Below, piece by piece: positions 1 to 12,962 of a stretch of 64,000 nucleotides of DNA. The notes under the pieces were generated by a model, which was given only the letters and a program-made list of their open reading frames with translations, ran no database searches and was not told where the DNA came from. Where the stretch lies: NCBI GenBank assembly GCA_963709505.1, contig CAVPXC010000014.1:12116-76115 (forward strand), read 5' to 3'. A program made the position numbers and the translations under genes. The number at the start of each line of letters is the position of its first letter. The first letter of the stretch is position 1. Source of the stretch: CAVPXC01 sp963709505. Its GTDB lineage: Bacteria > Chloroflexota > Anaerolineae > JAAEKA01.

Positions 1-14
1 CCTAGGTTATTCAT
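1..14 (-). CDS. First codons of a gene running off the window
   Basis: An ATG (positions 14-12) follows an AGGAG-type ribosome binding site and reads M-N-N-L before the window ends. It starts 11 bases after the stop of the DUF4160 gene, so the two are probably one operon. DUF4160 genes are often followed by a DUF2442 gene, so that is the likely identity, but four codons cannot prove it. Confidence 0.3.
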
Positions 15-25
15 TCCTCATCTCC

Positions 26-286
26 TCAATCCAACGGCTCGATCTCGTTCAAAGGCACCTGGTCTCGCGCTCTATTTCAGTTCGCCCTGAGCTCGGGACG
101 GTGATCCAATGCCCACTCCACCACCATGCTGTGAGCGTGCCTCGGTAGATGACCCCGCAGAATGTCCAGCGTCTCGATGGCATATACTGCCTCGAACTCT
201 CTATACTCGGCATGAAAGTGAGGCGGCGAATGGTCGTTGAAATACATGTAAATCACGACGCCGAAGAAAGCTGAGATACTGGGCAT
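26..286 (-). pseudogene. DUF4160 protein with an in-frame TGA
   Basis: The protein begins MPSISAFFGVVIYMYFND and carries the family's PPHFHAEY segment near residues 21-28, the mark of the small DUF4160 proteins found in toxin-antitoxin-like pairs. The reading frame meets TGA at 79-77, straight after L-R-A-N. Beyond that stop the same frame continues as N-R-A-R-D-Q-V-P-L-N-E-I-E-P-L-D to a second TGA at 28-26. Family members usually have N-W at the stop position, so one TGG to TGA change explains the break; full length would be about 86 residues. The function of the family is not established. Readthrough, a sequencing error and a recent nonsense mutation cannot be told apart here. Confidence 0.75.
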
Positions 287-408
287 TGGGTCGGTCTCCT
301 GCTCACATCATACATCAATCCTTGTGTTGCGGACAACTCTCAGTCAGTGCTTTCTTCGCCTAACGCAAATTGGTCAATTTGCGCTACATTTTAGTCGGTC
401 GCCACGGT

Positions 409-437
409 TTGCACCTTTATCAAGTTCGTGCTATACT
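409..437 (+). promoter_or_regulatory. Promoter for the DEAD-box helicase
   Basis: TTGCAC (409-414) and TATACT (432-437) are separated by 17 bases. The start codon is 210 bases downstream, leaving a long 5' leader, as is usual for cold-inducible helicase genes. Confidence 0.6.
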
Positions 438-504
438 CTCCGCTGCGATCCCAATGAGGATCGTAATCTTCAATCTAGACGTGTTTTGAAATTCCAGAAG
501 GTTG

Positions 505-529
505 CCCGACCACAATCGGTCGGGTATTT
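505..529 (+). terminator. Hairpin plus T-rich run in the helicase leader
   Basis: CCCGACC (505-511) pairs with GGTCGGG (518-524) across a 6-base loop and is followed by TATTTTG. It lies between promoter and gene, so it could act as an attenuator rather than an end-of-operon terminator. The rest of 287-646 holds nothing else I recognise. Confidence 0.45.
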
Positions 530-646
530 TGTTGCAACAGGAGGCTCTTACTAACGGGACGAGTCGGCTGTTGACAGGCAACAGGGCCATAGCCCGCAAG
601 GGCTGTGCGACGCAGTGGACTCATCAAAACGTTCGTAGGAGCTTCG

Positions 647-2288
647 ATGACAACTGATTTTGTAGGCCTGAGCCTGCACCCAGAGCTGGTGCAGGCAGTC
701 ACTGAGCTCGGCTATACCGAGCCGACCCCAATCCAATCCGCCATTATTCCGCTGATGCTGGACGGCCACGACGTGATCGGCCAGGCACAGACGGGCACGG
801 GGAAAACCGCCGCGTTTGCTCTGCCCATCCTGCAGACCTTGCAGCCGGGCCAAGGCAACACGCAAAGCCTGATTCTGGTCCCGACGCGTGAGTTGGCCAT
901 GCAGGTGGCGCACGCTTTCCATGAGTTTGGCCGGCATCTCGGCGTCCGTGTGCTGGCTGTCTATGGCGGCCAGCCCTACGAGCGCCAAATCCGGCGCCTG
1001 CAAAAAGGCGTGGACGTGGTGGTCGGCACCCCCGGCCGCCTCTTGGACCTGATCAAGCAGAACGTGCTCGACCTGGGCGAGGTGCGAGTAGTGGTGCTCG
1101 ACGAAGCGGACGAAATGCTGAGCATGGGGTTCATCGAGGACATCGAGGCTATTCTCGGCGCAACGCCCGCGACGCGCCAAACCGCCCTCTTCTCGGCCAC
1201 CATGCCGCCGGAGATCCGCCGCCTGGCCAACCGCTACATGCGCTCACCCGAATCGGTCACGGTGGGGACCAAGCAGCGCACCGTTGCGGCGCTCGAACAA
1301 CGCTACTACGTCGTTCACCATGGGGACAAGCTGGCCGCACTGACGCGTCTCTTCGAGGTCGAGGAGATCACCAGCGCGTTGATCTTCGTGCGCACGCGTG
1401 CCGGCACGGGCGAACTGGCCAGCGAATTGACCTCGCGCGGTTTCCCAGCCGAGTCGTTGAGTGGCGACCTGAGCCAGGAGAGCCGTGAGCAGGCGCTGCA
1501 GCGTTTCCGCCGCGGCCAGAACACCGTCTTGGTGGCCACTGATGTGGCCGCACGCGGCCTGGACATCGACGATATCTCTCACGTCTTCAACTATGATCTG
1601 CCCACGGACCCGGAGGCATACGTGCACCGCGTAGGTCGCACCGGGCGCGCCGGCAAGACAGGCATCGCCATTTCGCTGGTGGCGCCCGACGAGCAGTGGC
1701 AATTGCGCAAGATCGAGTTCTTTTCCCGCCAGGAAATGACCCGCGGCACCCTGCCGACTATCGCCGACATCGAGCAGCGTCGCGAAACCCAATTGCGGGA
1801 GGCGTTGCTGGTGTGGCTGGGCCGCGGACGTTGCCGCAAGGAACGTGACCTTGCCGCCGAGCTGGTAGAGGCCGGCCACGATCCGCTGGACGTGGCAGCA
1901 GTGGCGATCAAGATGGCGCGTGGCGAGGAAAAGCAACGCCCGATCGCACCGATTGGCGAGGTGCACGAATATCGGCCGCGAGGAACTCAAGCATTTTGTT
2001 CCGCAGAGGGACATGGCAGGCGGCAACCGCCGCCCGCGTGCCAACCGCGACGAAGGTATGGTGCGCCTGACCCTGAGCGCAGGGCGAGCACACGGCATCC
2101 GGCCGAACGATGTGGTCGGTTCGATTGCTTACCACGCCGAAATTCCCGGCTATACTATCGGCGCGATCCGTATCCAGGAGCAGCACACTCTGTTCGACGT
2201 GCCGGAGCAGTTTGTGGCCCAGGTGCTGGCCAAGGCCGGCAGCTATCGCATCCGCAAACAGGCAGTCGACGTCGAGCGCGCCCGATAA
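647..2288 (+). CDS. DEAD-box ATP-dependent RNA helicase (apparent frameshift near 1970)
   Basis: This helicase unwinds RNA duplexes at the expense of ATP, typically in ribosome assembly, mRNA decay and cold growth. Seen in order: Q motif (YTEPTPIQ), motif I AQTGTGKT, PTRELA, TPGR, DEAD (VVLDEADEML), SAT (FSATMP), then the second RecA domain with ARGLDI and HRVGRTGRAG. The C-terminal part carries a DbpA-like RNA-binding domain (GMVRLTLSAGRAHGIRPND), as in DeaD/CshA relatives. The ATG at 647 has TAGGAG 6 bases upstream. After ...IGEVHE the frame must move by +1, with an extra base near 1970, to reach IGREELKHFVPQRD and the TAA at 2288. The total is about 546 residues, normal for the family. Without the shift the C-terminal domain would be lost. 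Confidence 0.88.
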
Positions 2289-2324
2289 CGGGGATACGCC
2301 TCGCACCGGCCTAATTCACAATAG

Positions 2325-2371
2325 AAAACTGTCGGGAGACGGCCAGCTGGCCGCCTCCGGCAGTTTTTTTT
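2325..2371 (+). terminator. Rho-independent terminator after the helicase
   Basis: AAAACTGTCGGGAG pairs with CTCCGGCAGTTTT, with an inner CGGCCAGCTGGCCG stem, and is followed by a run of eight T. It sits 37 bases after the helicase stop codon. Confidence 0.85.
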
Positions 2372-2385
2372 GTATTTGTAACTTC

Positions 2386-2635
2386 TCAGCCCGGTGAATG
2401 GAATTCACCGTCTGAAAATGAGAAGTCCCTTCAGGGACTAGGCGCTATCCCCTCCCCAGTGTCCGAGGGCACTTCTCATGTTCAGCCAGGGGATTTCCAA
2501 TCCCTGGAGTTCAGCCCGGTGAATGGAATTCACCGTCTGAAATTGAGAAGTCCCTTCAGGGACTGGGCGCCATCCGGTTCCCAGTGCCTGATGGCACTTC
2601 TCATGTTCAGCCAGGGGATTTCCAATCCCTGGAGC
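2386..2635 (+). repeat. Two tandem 125-bp copies of a facing REP hairpin pair
   Basis: Copy 1 is 2386-2510 and copy 2 is 2511-2635. Each holds a forward REP (hairpin GGTGAATGGAATTCACC, then CTGAAA..GAGA, then hairpin AGTCCCTTCAGGGACT) facing a reverse REP (GGATTTCCAATCC plus an AGTGxC..GGCACT stem). Ten further units of this family lie between 38.9 and 50 kb. The arrangement resembles bacterial BIMEs (paired REP sequences). Confidence 0.85.
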
Positions 2636-2661
2636 TGGGAAGCCAGGGCGGTTACTTGTTT

Positions 2662-2690
2662 TTGTACTATCCCGCACAGTTGCGTATAAT
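2662..2690 (+). promoter_or_regulatory. Promoter for gltB
   Basis: TTGTAC (2662-2667), 17-base spacer, TATAAT (2685-2690). A perfect -10 box with ideal spacing, 166 bases ahead of the gltB start codon. Confidence 0.7.
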
Positions 2691-2764
2691 CCGACCTCAC
2701 AACACCATGAAGGTGGCCTGTCCCAGGCCATTGGCTCTTAAATCTTTCCCTACGGCAACGACGC

Positions 2765-2828
2765 GACGTTCCCTGGCGCAATGAGGCGCAACGTCCGAGT
2801 ATGCTGGCAGGGATTTTTTTATTCCCTG
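2765..2828 (+). promoter_or_regulatory. gltB leader with competing hairpins (attenuator-like)
   Basis: Three pairings are possible. GACGTT (2765-2770) can pair with AACGTC (2790-2795). TCCCTG (2770-2775) can pair with CAGGGA (2808-2813), directly followed by seven T (2814-2820), a terminator shape. The same CAGGGA can instead pair with TCCCTG (2823-2828), which would break the terminator. Mutually exclusive pairing around a T run suggests transcription attenuation of gltB. No known riboswitch core was recognised. Confidence 0.45.
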
Positions 2829-2855
2829 AACTATCCCCGAAGGAGCTGTCTCATC

Positions 2856-7578
<4,723 letters not shown>

Positions 7579-7587
7579 GAAGTAAAA

Positions 7588-7697
7588 GTGTCAGAGTGTC
7601 AAGTGTCGGAGAGTCAGAGTACCAGACCTCGAAGTCATTGATCTCGATTTCCGGCTTGCGACGTACTCCGCACTTGACACTTGACACTCCGACACCT
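7588..7697 (+). repeat. Inverted repeat between gltB and gltD
   Basis: GTGTCAGAGTGTCAAGTGTC (from 7588) is mirrored by GACACTTGACACTCCGACAC (ending 7697) around a loop of about 65 bases. It lies in the 141-base gltB-gltD gap and may be a dispersed element or a processing site. Confidence 0.5.
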
Positions 7698-7719
7698 GCC
7701 ACAAGGAGCGTAGCAGCAC

Positions 7720-9450
7720 ATGGGTAAACCAACCGGTTTCATGGAACACGACCGCGAGCTGCCGTTCAAGCGGGAGCCGCTGGAGCGAATTGGCGACTGG
7801 ATGGAGTTCGACCTTGAATTCGCCGACGAGCGGCTGCAAATCCAGGGCGCGCGCTGCATGGACTGCGGCATTCCCTTCTGCCACACAGGCAAGATCATCA
7901 ACGGGATGGCCTCCGGCTGCCCGATCAACAACCTGATCCCCGAATGGAACGACCTGGTCTACCGCGGGCTGTGGAAGAAGGCGCTGGACCGGCTGCTCAA
8001 GACCAATAATTTCCCCGAGTTCACCGGCCGGGTTTGCCCCGCGCCGTGCGAGGGCTCGTGCACGCTGGGCATCAACGATCCGCCGGTGACCATCAAGAAC
8101 ATCGAGCACGCGATCATCGACCGCGGCTTTGCCGAGGGCTGGATCGTGCCGGAGCCGCCGGATCATCGGACCGGCAAGACCGTGGCCGTGGTCGGCTCCG
8201 GGCCGGCCGGGCTGGCCTGCGCGGCGCAGCTCAACCGGGCCGGGCATCACGTGACGGTCTTCGAGCGCGCCGACCGCATCGGCGGCCTGTTGATGTACGG
8301 CATCCCCAACATGAAGCTGGACAAAGGCGTCGTGCAGCGCCGCGTCGACCTGATGGCGGCCGAGGGGATCACCTTTGTGACCAACACCGAGGTAGGCAAG
8401 GACATCCCTGCGAGCAAGCTGGTAGAGGAATTCGACGCGGTTGCGCTGTGCGGTGGCGCAACCAAGCCGCGCGACCTGCCGATCGAGGGACGCGGGCTGA
8501 AGGGCGTGCATTTTGCGATGGAGTTTTTGCACGGGAATACGAAGGCGCTGTTGGATGGAAACGCAACCCCCTCCCCGGCCCTCCCCCTACGAGGGGGAGG
8601 GGGGCAGAGCGGAGGGGAGGATGACGTCTTCGTAGACAAGGTGGCAGTATTGCACAGTACTACGAAACAGTGGCTTAACGTTCCGGCTCCCTCCTCCTTC
8701 GAGGGGGAGGGTAGGGGAGGGGGTTTTTCCGGCATTTCCGCGCACGGGACACGAACCACTCACCAGACGCTCCGGCTCCCTCCTCCTTCGAGGGGGAGGG
8801 TAGGGGAGGGGGTTTTTCCGGCGTTTCCGCGCATGGGCTTGACGTGATCGTCATCGGCGGTGGCGACACGGGCACGGATTGCGTTGGCACGTCATTACGC
8901 CATGGCTGCAAGAGCGTGACGCAGTTCGAGATTCTGCCGCAGCCACCTTTGGAGCGGCAGGCGGACAATCCGTGGCCGGAATGGCCCAAGGTGTTGCGCG
9001 TCGACTACGGCCAGGAGGAGGCGCTCGCGCGCTTTGGCGCGGATCCGCGCAGCTACTGCATCACGGCGAAGAAATTTATCGGCGACGCCGAGGGACGGCT
9101 TGCGGCAGTGGAAACGGTCCAGATCGAGTGGGTGGCCGGCGCCAACGGCAGCGGGCTGCGGCCGCAGGAGATTCCCGGCACGGCGAAAGTGTGGCCGGCC
9201 CAGCTCGTCTTGCTGGCCATGGGCTTCCTCGGACCGGAGGAAACTGTGCTCGGTGACTTAGGCGTGGAACGGGATCAGACGTTCCAATGCCCAGGCCGAC
9301 TACGGGAAATTCGCCACCAGCGTGCCGGGCGTCTTTGCGGCCGGCGACATGCGCCGCGGGCAGAGCCTGGTGGTTTGGGCCATCAACGAAGGCCGCGGCG
9401 CGGCGCGCGAGATCGATCGATATTTGATGGGCGAGACGCACTTGGCGTAA
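7720..9450 (+). CDS. gltD: Glutamate synthase small subunit (interrupted)
   Basis: GltD oxidises NAD(P)H through FAD and 4Fe-4S clusters and passes electrons to GltB. The N-terminus has the cluster cysteines CMDCGIPFC and CPAPCEGSC. The FAD fold is VAVVGSGPAGLACAAQL near residue 150. The NAD(P)H fold is DVIVIGGGDTGTDC, and the end has SVPGVFAAGDMRRGQSLVVWAINEGRG. The ATG at 7720 has AGGAG about 14 bases upstream. Between ...HGNTKALLD (about 8565) and LDVIVIGGG (8838 on) there are about 270 extra bases of hairpin repeats that leave the downstream part in another frame. A further +1 change near 9279 restores DQRSNAQADYGKFATSVPG. As written the gene cannot give full-length protein. Confidence 0.82.
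8569..8837 (+). repeat. Hairpin-repeat insertion within gltD
   Basis: Two 67-bp direct copies (8682-8748 and 8771-8837, two mismatches) each hold the hairpin CCTCCTCCTTCGAGGGGGAGG and a T-run, and a related hairpin (CCTCCCCCTACGAGGGGGAGG) sits near 8580-8600. The block falls in the loop before the NAD(P)H-binding motif, where other GltD proteins have only about 15 residues. Confidence 0.75.
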
Positions 9451-9465
9451 AGCCTGAGGGATGCC

Positions 9466-9810
9466 CTAGACATCACATTCAAGGTGAATGTCTTCCGGCT
9501 CAAGCTCGAACAGGTGCGGATCGGGCTCTTGTGCCACCCGGCATCCCCGTCGCAGATAGAAGTTCACGGTGTTCTCGGAAGGCGTTGCCGAGATAACCAG
9601 CCCTTTGGCTCCCCGCTCGTGAGCAGTGACTCGTGCCAGTTCAAATAGCTGTTTGCCCAAGCCCTTGTTTCGATAGGCATTGCTGACGTGCAGGAACTTG
9701 AGCTGGAGGTGATCTTTGTGCCGGCCGATAGGCTTGCTCTCAAGGATGGCAATTCCTACGAGCTTGTCGCCATCGAACAAGCCAATGACTGCCAGCCGCG
9801 ACTTGCCCAA
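9466..9810 (-). CDS. GNAT family acetyltransferase
   Basis: The protein contains the acetyl-CoA binding motif A of GNAT enzymes (LHVSNAYRNKGLGKQLFELA, QxxGxG/A variant) and a C-terminal SATPSENTVNFYLRRGC motif B. The substrate cannot be read from sequence. At about 114 residues it is short for the fold. The frame opens with TTG (L-G-K-S-R) and an in-frame stop lies 30 bases further upstream, so the first strands may be missing. It faces gltD tail to tail and is divergent from the ferredoxin gene. Confidence 0.7.
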   Translation of the reverse strand: MGKSRLAVIGLFDGDKLVGIAILESKPIGRHKDHLQLKFLHVSNAYRNKGLGKQLFELARVTAHERGAKGLVISATPSENTVNFYLRRGCRVAQEPDPHLFELEPEDIHLECDV

Positions 9811-9840
9811 TCGTTCAAAACCTGTTCTAGATCATACCAC

Positions 9841-9876
9841 AACGACTGCCGATATGCTATGCTGTTGGCAGTCGTT
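9841..9876. promoter_or_regulatory. Long inverted repeat between divergent genes
   Basis: AACGACTGCC (9841-9850) and GGCAGTCGTT (9867-9876) form a perfect 10-bp stem with a 16-base loop that contains TATGCTATGCT. It lies between the divergent acetyltransferase and ferredoxin genes and may be an operator or a terminator (TTTCTGTTTTT follows on the plus strand). Confidence 0.4.
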
Positions 9877-9920
9877 TCTGTTTTTGCACGTGATGGACTC
9901 GTGGCAAGTGGAGGTGGATC

Positions 9921-10856
9921 ATGAGAACCTTGGTGCGAATTCTCGGTGTGATGGTGGCGATTCCGCTGGCCGCTTTCGGCGTCCTCTGGCTTTTTGGCGA
10001 GCGCTGGCGGCCCATTCGACGGTCGACGGTGGTTTGGTTTCGCAGCGCCGGACCCAAGCGGCTGCCGCAAGCCCTGCATGGCTACGTCTACGCCCGCTGG
10101 AGCAACCAATACATCGGCACGGCCCTGGGCTTGATACAGCCACACGAGCGGCGCTTTCAGCATAACAGCGCCGATCATTACCATGGCAAGGTGCTGCCCC
10201 ACGACCTGGCCCGCCAGTTTGTCATGCTCGACCACGATATAGACATCCCCGACCAGGAGCAGGTGATCCCCTACCCGGTGGCGCGCGATGTGGTGATCCG
10301 CAACCCGCAGGCCATTGCAATCTACGACTGCCCCTGCCGCTCAACGCGCGAGACTCCCTGCCTGCCCCTTGACGTGTGTATGATCATCGGACAGCCCTAC
10401 GTGGACTTCCTGATGGAGCACAATCCCAAGAGCGCCCGCCGTGTGAGTCAAAGCGAGGCCCTGGGCATCCTGGAGGCCGAGCACCAACGCGGCCACGTCC
10501 ACACCGCCTATTTCAAGGACGCCATGGAGGGCCGTTTCTACGCGATCTGCAACTGCTGCAAGTGCTGCTGCGGCGGCATCGAGGCCATGGTCAAGTCCGG
10601 CGTGCCGATGATCGCCTCGTCGGGTTTCGTCGCCCAGATCGACCCCGACCTGTGTGCGGCCTGCGGCGACTGCGAAGCGGCCTGTCCGTTCGATGCCATC
10701 CACGTCAACGGCACGGCGGTGGTGGACACCAACAAATGCATGGGCTGCGGTGTCTGCGGTGTGACTTGCGATCTGGAGCTCCCCATCCTGGTGCGAGATG
10801 TCCGAAAACCCTTGCCGTTGGATCTGGCGGCCCTGGAGGCCGCCCATATGGTCTAA
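9921..10856 (+). CDS. Membrane-anchored 4Fe-4S ferredoxin-type protein
   Basis: An electron-transfer protein with one N-terminal membrane segment (LGVMVAIPLAAFGVLWLF, residues about 8-25). The large middle domain has its own cysteines (CPCRSTRETPC and CNCCKCCCGG). Two C-terminal 4Fe-4S motifs follow, CAACGDCEAACP and CMGCGVCGVTC. GGAGG precedes the ATG at 9921. The middle cysteine clusters are of the type seen in uncharacterised ferredoxins of anaerobes and Chloroflexota; partners are not apparent from neighbours. The length, 311 residues, is complete. Confidence 0.8.
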   Translation: MRTLVRILGVMVAIPLAAFGVLWLFGERWRPIRRSTVVWFRSAGPKRLPQALHGYVYARWSNQYIGTALGLIQPHERRFQHNSADHYHGKVLPHDLARQFVMLDHDIDIPDQEQVIPYPVARDVVIRNPQAIAIYDCPCRSTRETPCLPLDVCMIIGQPYVDFLMEHNPKSARRVSQSEALGILEAEHQRGHVHTAYFKDAMEGRFYAICNCCKCCCGGIEAMVKSGVPMIASSGFVAQIDPDLCAACGDCEAACPFDAIHVNGTAVVDTNKCMGCGVCGVTCDLELPILVRDVRKPLPLDLAALEAAHMV

Positions 10857-10923
10857 ACTCAATCCAAGATAGAATCTGCATGCTTCCATGCTTGAAGTCT
10901 GCGGGTTTCACCTTGGAACGAGT

Positions 10924-11418
10924 TTAGGCCATTCGCAGCGCCGCAGTGACCTGCGCTAACGCCTGTTTTTCGGCGTCGTTCACCAGTACAGATCCCCGGG
11001 ATAGAAAGCCGCCGCCCTCTTTGCCGGCTTCACTCGTCCGCACAGCGGCGTTGATGACCCACTGCTTGTAACCCGCTGCTTCCTCCGGGTCGGCATTACG
11101 GGCAAGCAGGTCAGCCAACTGGCGCAGCCGGGCGAGCGCCGAATCCAGGGCACCCGGCGCGCCGGCCAATTCGACGAAGTCGGCGAATTTAGCGCCACTC
11201 GCCGCGCGTTGCTGTAGCTCGAATTGGATGGAGTTGATCAGCCGGTTGTCGAGGTACTTGCCCCGACTGTCCATCACGTATTCAGCGGCTGCGAACCCTT
11301 CGGACGCGGTTTCGCTTTTGCGCCCCAGGCTGGCGGCGGCAACAACAACGGCGCCGAGCCGCGGGCCTTCCATCAAGAGCAACTGCTCATCGGCCGTGTA
11401 GTCGGTTAAAACGGACAT
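10924..11418 (-). CDS. Conserved hypothetical protein, helical
   Basis: A 164-residue protein without signal peptide or membrane segment, rich in Ala, Leu and Glu, predicted mostly helical. I do not recognise a family. ATG at 11418 (M-S-V-L-T-D-Y-T-A) is chosen because GGAAA lies just upstream; an open frame continues further up but lacks a good start. It ends tail to tail with the ferredoxin gene. A terminator separates it from mgsA. Confidence 0.55.
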   Translation of the reverse strand: MSVLTDYTADEQLLLMEGPRLGAVVVAAASLGRKSETASEGFAAAEYVMDSRGKYLDNRLINSIQFELQQRAASGAKFADFVELAGAPGALDSALARLRQLADLLARNADPEEAAGYKQWVINAAVRTSEAGKEGGGFLSRGSVLVNDAEKQALAQVTAALRMA

Positions 11419-11490
11419 GACTGTTTCCTTTCTGAAAAGCTGATTGTACGGGGCATCGAGCTGGATAGACCATTCGAGACTTCTCATGCA

Positions 11491-11520
11491 AAGAGAGCCG
11501 GGGCGTCCGGCTCTCTTTTT
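11491..11520 (-). terminator. Bidirectional terminator hairpin after mgsA
   Basis: AAGAGAGCCGG and CCGGCTCTCTTTTT form an 11-bp stem with a short loop, between the end of mgsA and the start of the hypothetical gene on the same strand. Confidence 0.7.
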
Positions 11521-11554
11521 CATGCGAAGGTGTCACCTATCTTTGGCTGATTAC

Positions 11555-12055
11555 TTACAAAGGTTGTGCTTGGCTGTCCACACTGGCGTATTCACCCAGA
11601 TCGATCTTACGTGAGCGATACTCATCGTAATCAGGGACGAGACGATCGTATTCGCCTTCCATCAGCGGAGACGAGATCATGAAGTCGGCCGAGGCTCGAT
11701 TGCAGGCAATGGGGATGTTCCACACCACGGCCATTCGCAGCAGCGCTTTTACATCCGGATCATGGGGCTGCGGCTCAAGCGGATCCCAGAAGAAGATCAG
11801 GAAGTCGATCTCGTTGCTGACAATCTTGGCGCCGATCTGCTGGTCGCCGCCGAGCGGACCACTTTGAAGCATGTGGATCTCAAATCCAAGGAGCTGTTCC
11901 AAGGCCTTACCCGTCGTGCCGGTGGCGTACACTTCGTGGTGCGCCAGGAGATCACGGTTGAACTTGGCCCAATCCAAGAGGTCGCGTTTCTTGTGGTCAT
12001 GGGCGACCAGAGCGATTTTTTTATCGGATACCATGCCGATCTTTTTTTGTGACAC
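11555..12055 (-). CDS. mgsA: Methylglyoxal synthase
   Basis: Converts dihydroxyacetone phosphate to methylglyoxal and phosphate, a bypass of lower glycolysis when phosphate is short. Seen: IALVAHDHKK at the start, phosphate-binding TGTTG, and SGPLGGDQQIGAKI with the catalytic aspartate, then NEIDFLIFFWDPL. The family is about 150 residues; this one is 159-166. GTG at 12055 is preferred because AAGGA lies about 9 bases upstream; ATG at 12034 matches other family starts but has no ribosome binding site. Confidence 0.93.
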   Translation of the reverse strand: MSQKKIGMVSDKKIALVAHDHKKRDLLDWAKFNRDLLAHHEVYATGTTGKALEQLLGFEIHMLQSGPLGGDQQIGAKIVSNEIDFLIFFWDPLEPQPHDPDVKALLRMAVVWNIPIACNRASADFMISSPLMEGEYDRLVPDYDEYRSRKIDLGEYASVDSQAQPL

Positions 12056-12274
12056 GTTTTGTAGTCCTTTCTTTTGCCGGCCATCGCCACAGGCGATCAA
12101 GCGAGCACGCCGCCGATGGTCGGTCAGTTGCTGCAACCGAATGAGACGCTTGCGCAAGTCTCAGTCCGAAACAACGCTTTTTTTGCCAACGGCTCTCCTA
12201 GAAAGAAGCCATGGCCCTCATCGTTATACTTCAAATCGATAACTCGCGCCAGTTATGAAGAAGGCGTGCAACGT

Positions 12275-12421
12275 CTACTGTTTGCTTTCGCCTTTGGATC
12301 TTGCCTCCACAGCCATCTCACGATAGAACGTGATCTCGCCGGGCCAATCTGACACGGCGAGATCGTAAGTCTCGACGTAGAAGTCAGCGGCGCGCTCGCC
12401 TGTAGATGGGTTCATTGGCAT
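12275..12421 (-). pseudogene. N-terminal fragment of a SAM-dependent methyltransferase
   Basis: A 48-codon frame reads NPSTGERAADFYVETYDL then VSDWPGEITFYREMA and stops at TAG (12277-12275) before any SAM-binding motif. This is how many class I methyltransferases begin, just ahead of the glycine-rich loop. The rest of the gene is absent downstream, so it is a truncated remnant. The 220 bases from here to mgsA contain nothing else I recognise. Confidence 0.55.
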
Positions 12422-12451
12422 GAGTTTTCTTGTTTGTTTTGCATATCAAAC

Positions 12452-12949
12452 TTATTTGGCCGTCTTGCCATCCCGAAATACGACTAACAGCATCACTGCC
12501 AGCCCGCCCATGATCGCTACGTCTGCAACGTTGAAGACGCCGGTGCGGAGGGGGCCGATGCCGAGCTGCACGAAGTCGATCACCCGGCCTTCGTTCAGGA
12601 GGCGATCGATCAGATTGCTCAGTCCGCCGCCGACGACGAGGGCGATGGCGAGGATGATCAGGAACGGTGTGTTCGGGGACATACGGAACACAAACACCAA
12701 TAGACCGATCAAAAGAGCTGCCACCATCACAGTGAAGATCCAGAAGCGGGCGTCGTCGGATAACTTCGCACCCAGGCTTAGAAACGCCCCCGGATTTTCG
12801 GTATACTCCAGACGAACAAGGCCGGCCGCGAGTGTCTGGGCCGGCATGCCGGACAAAGTCCGCTGAGCAATCGATTTGGTCGCCTGGTCAAATCCTACAC
12901 ACAGAACCAGGACGACCAACAATAAGAGAATTCGCTTAATCCTTGGCAT
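12452..12949 (-). CDS. lspA: Lipoprotein signal peptidase (signal peptidase II)
   Basis: Membrane aspartic protease that cleaves the signal peptide of prolipoproteins. Four hydrophobic segments are visible (LLLLVVLVLCVGFDQ, FWIFTVMVAALLIGLLVFVF, FLIILAIALVVGGG and VAIMGGLAVMLLVVF). The family signatures are there: N-P-G-A-F near the second loop, NLIDR and, after RVIDFV, NVADV with the catalytic aspartates. 165 residues is normal. It begins 13 bases after the acyl-CoA ligase stop codon on the same strand, so the two are probably cotranscribed. Confidence 0.95.
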   Translation of the reverse strand: MPRIKRILLLLVVLVLCVGFDQATKSIAQRTLSGMPAQTLAAGLVRLEYTENPGAFLSLGAKLSDDARFWIFTVMVAALLIGLLVFVFRMSPNTPFLIILAIALVVGGGLSNLIDRLLNEGRVIDFVQLGIGPLRTGVFNVADVAIMGGLAVMLLVVFRDGKTAK

Positions 12950-12962
12950 GATCCTTCCTTGA

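Noticed and set aside
26..286. TGA read as tryptophan genome-wide
   Set aside because: Many intact genes here end properly at TGA (for example avd, RAYT, gltB and RT) and use TGG for tryptophan, so the code is standard.
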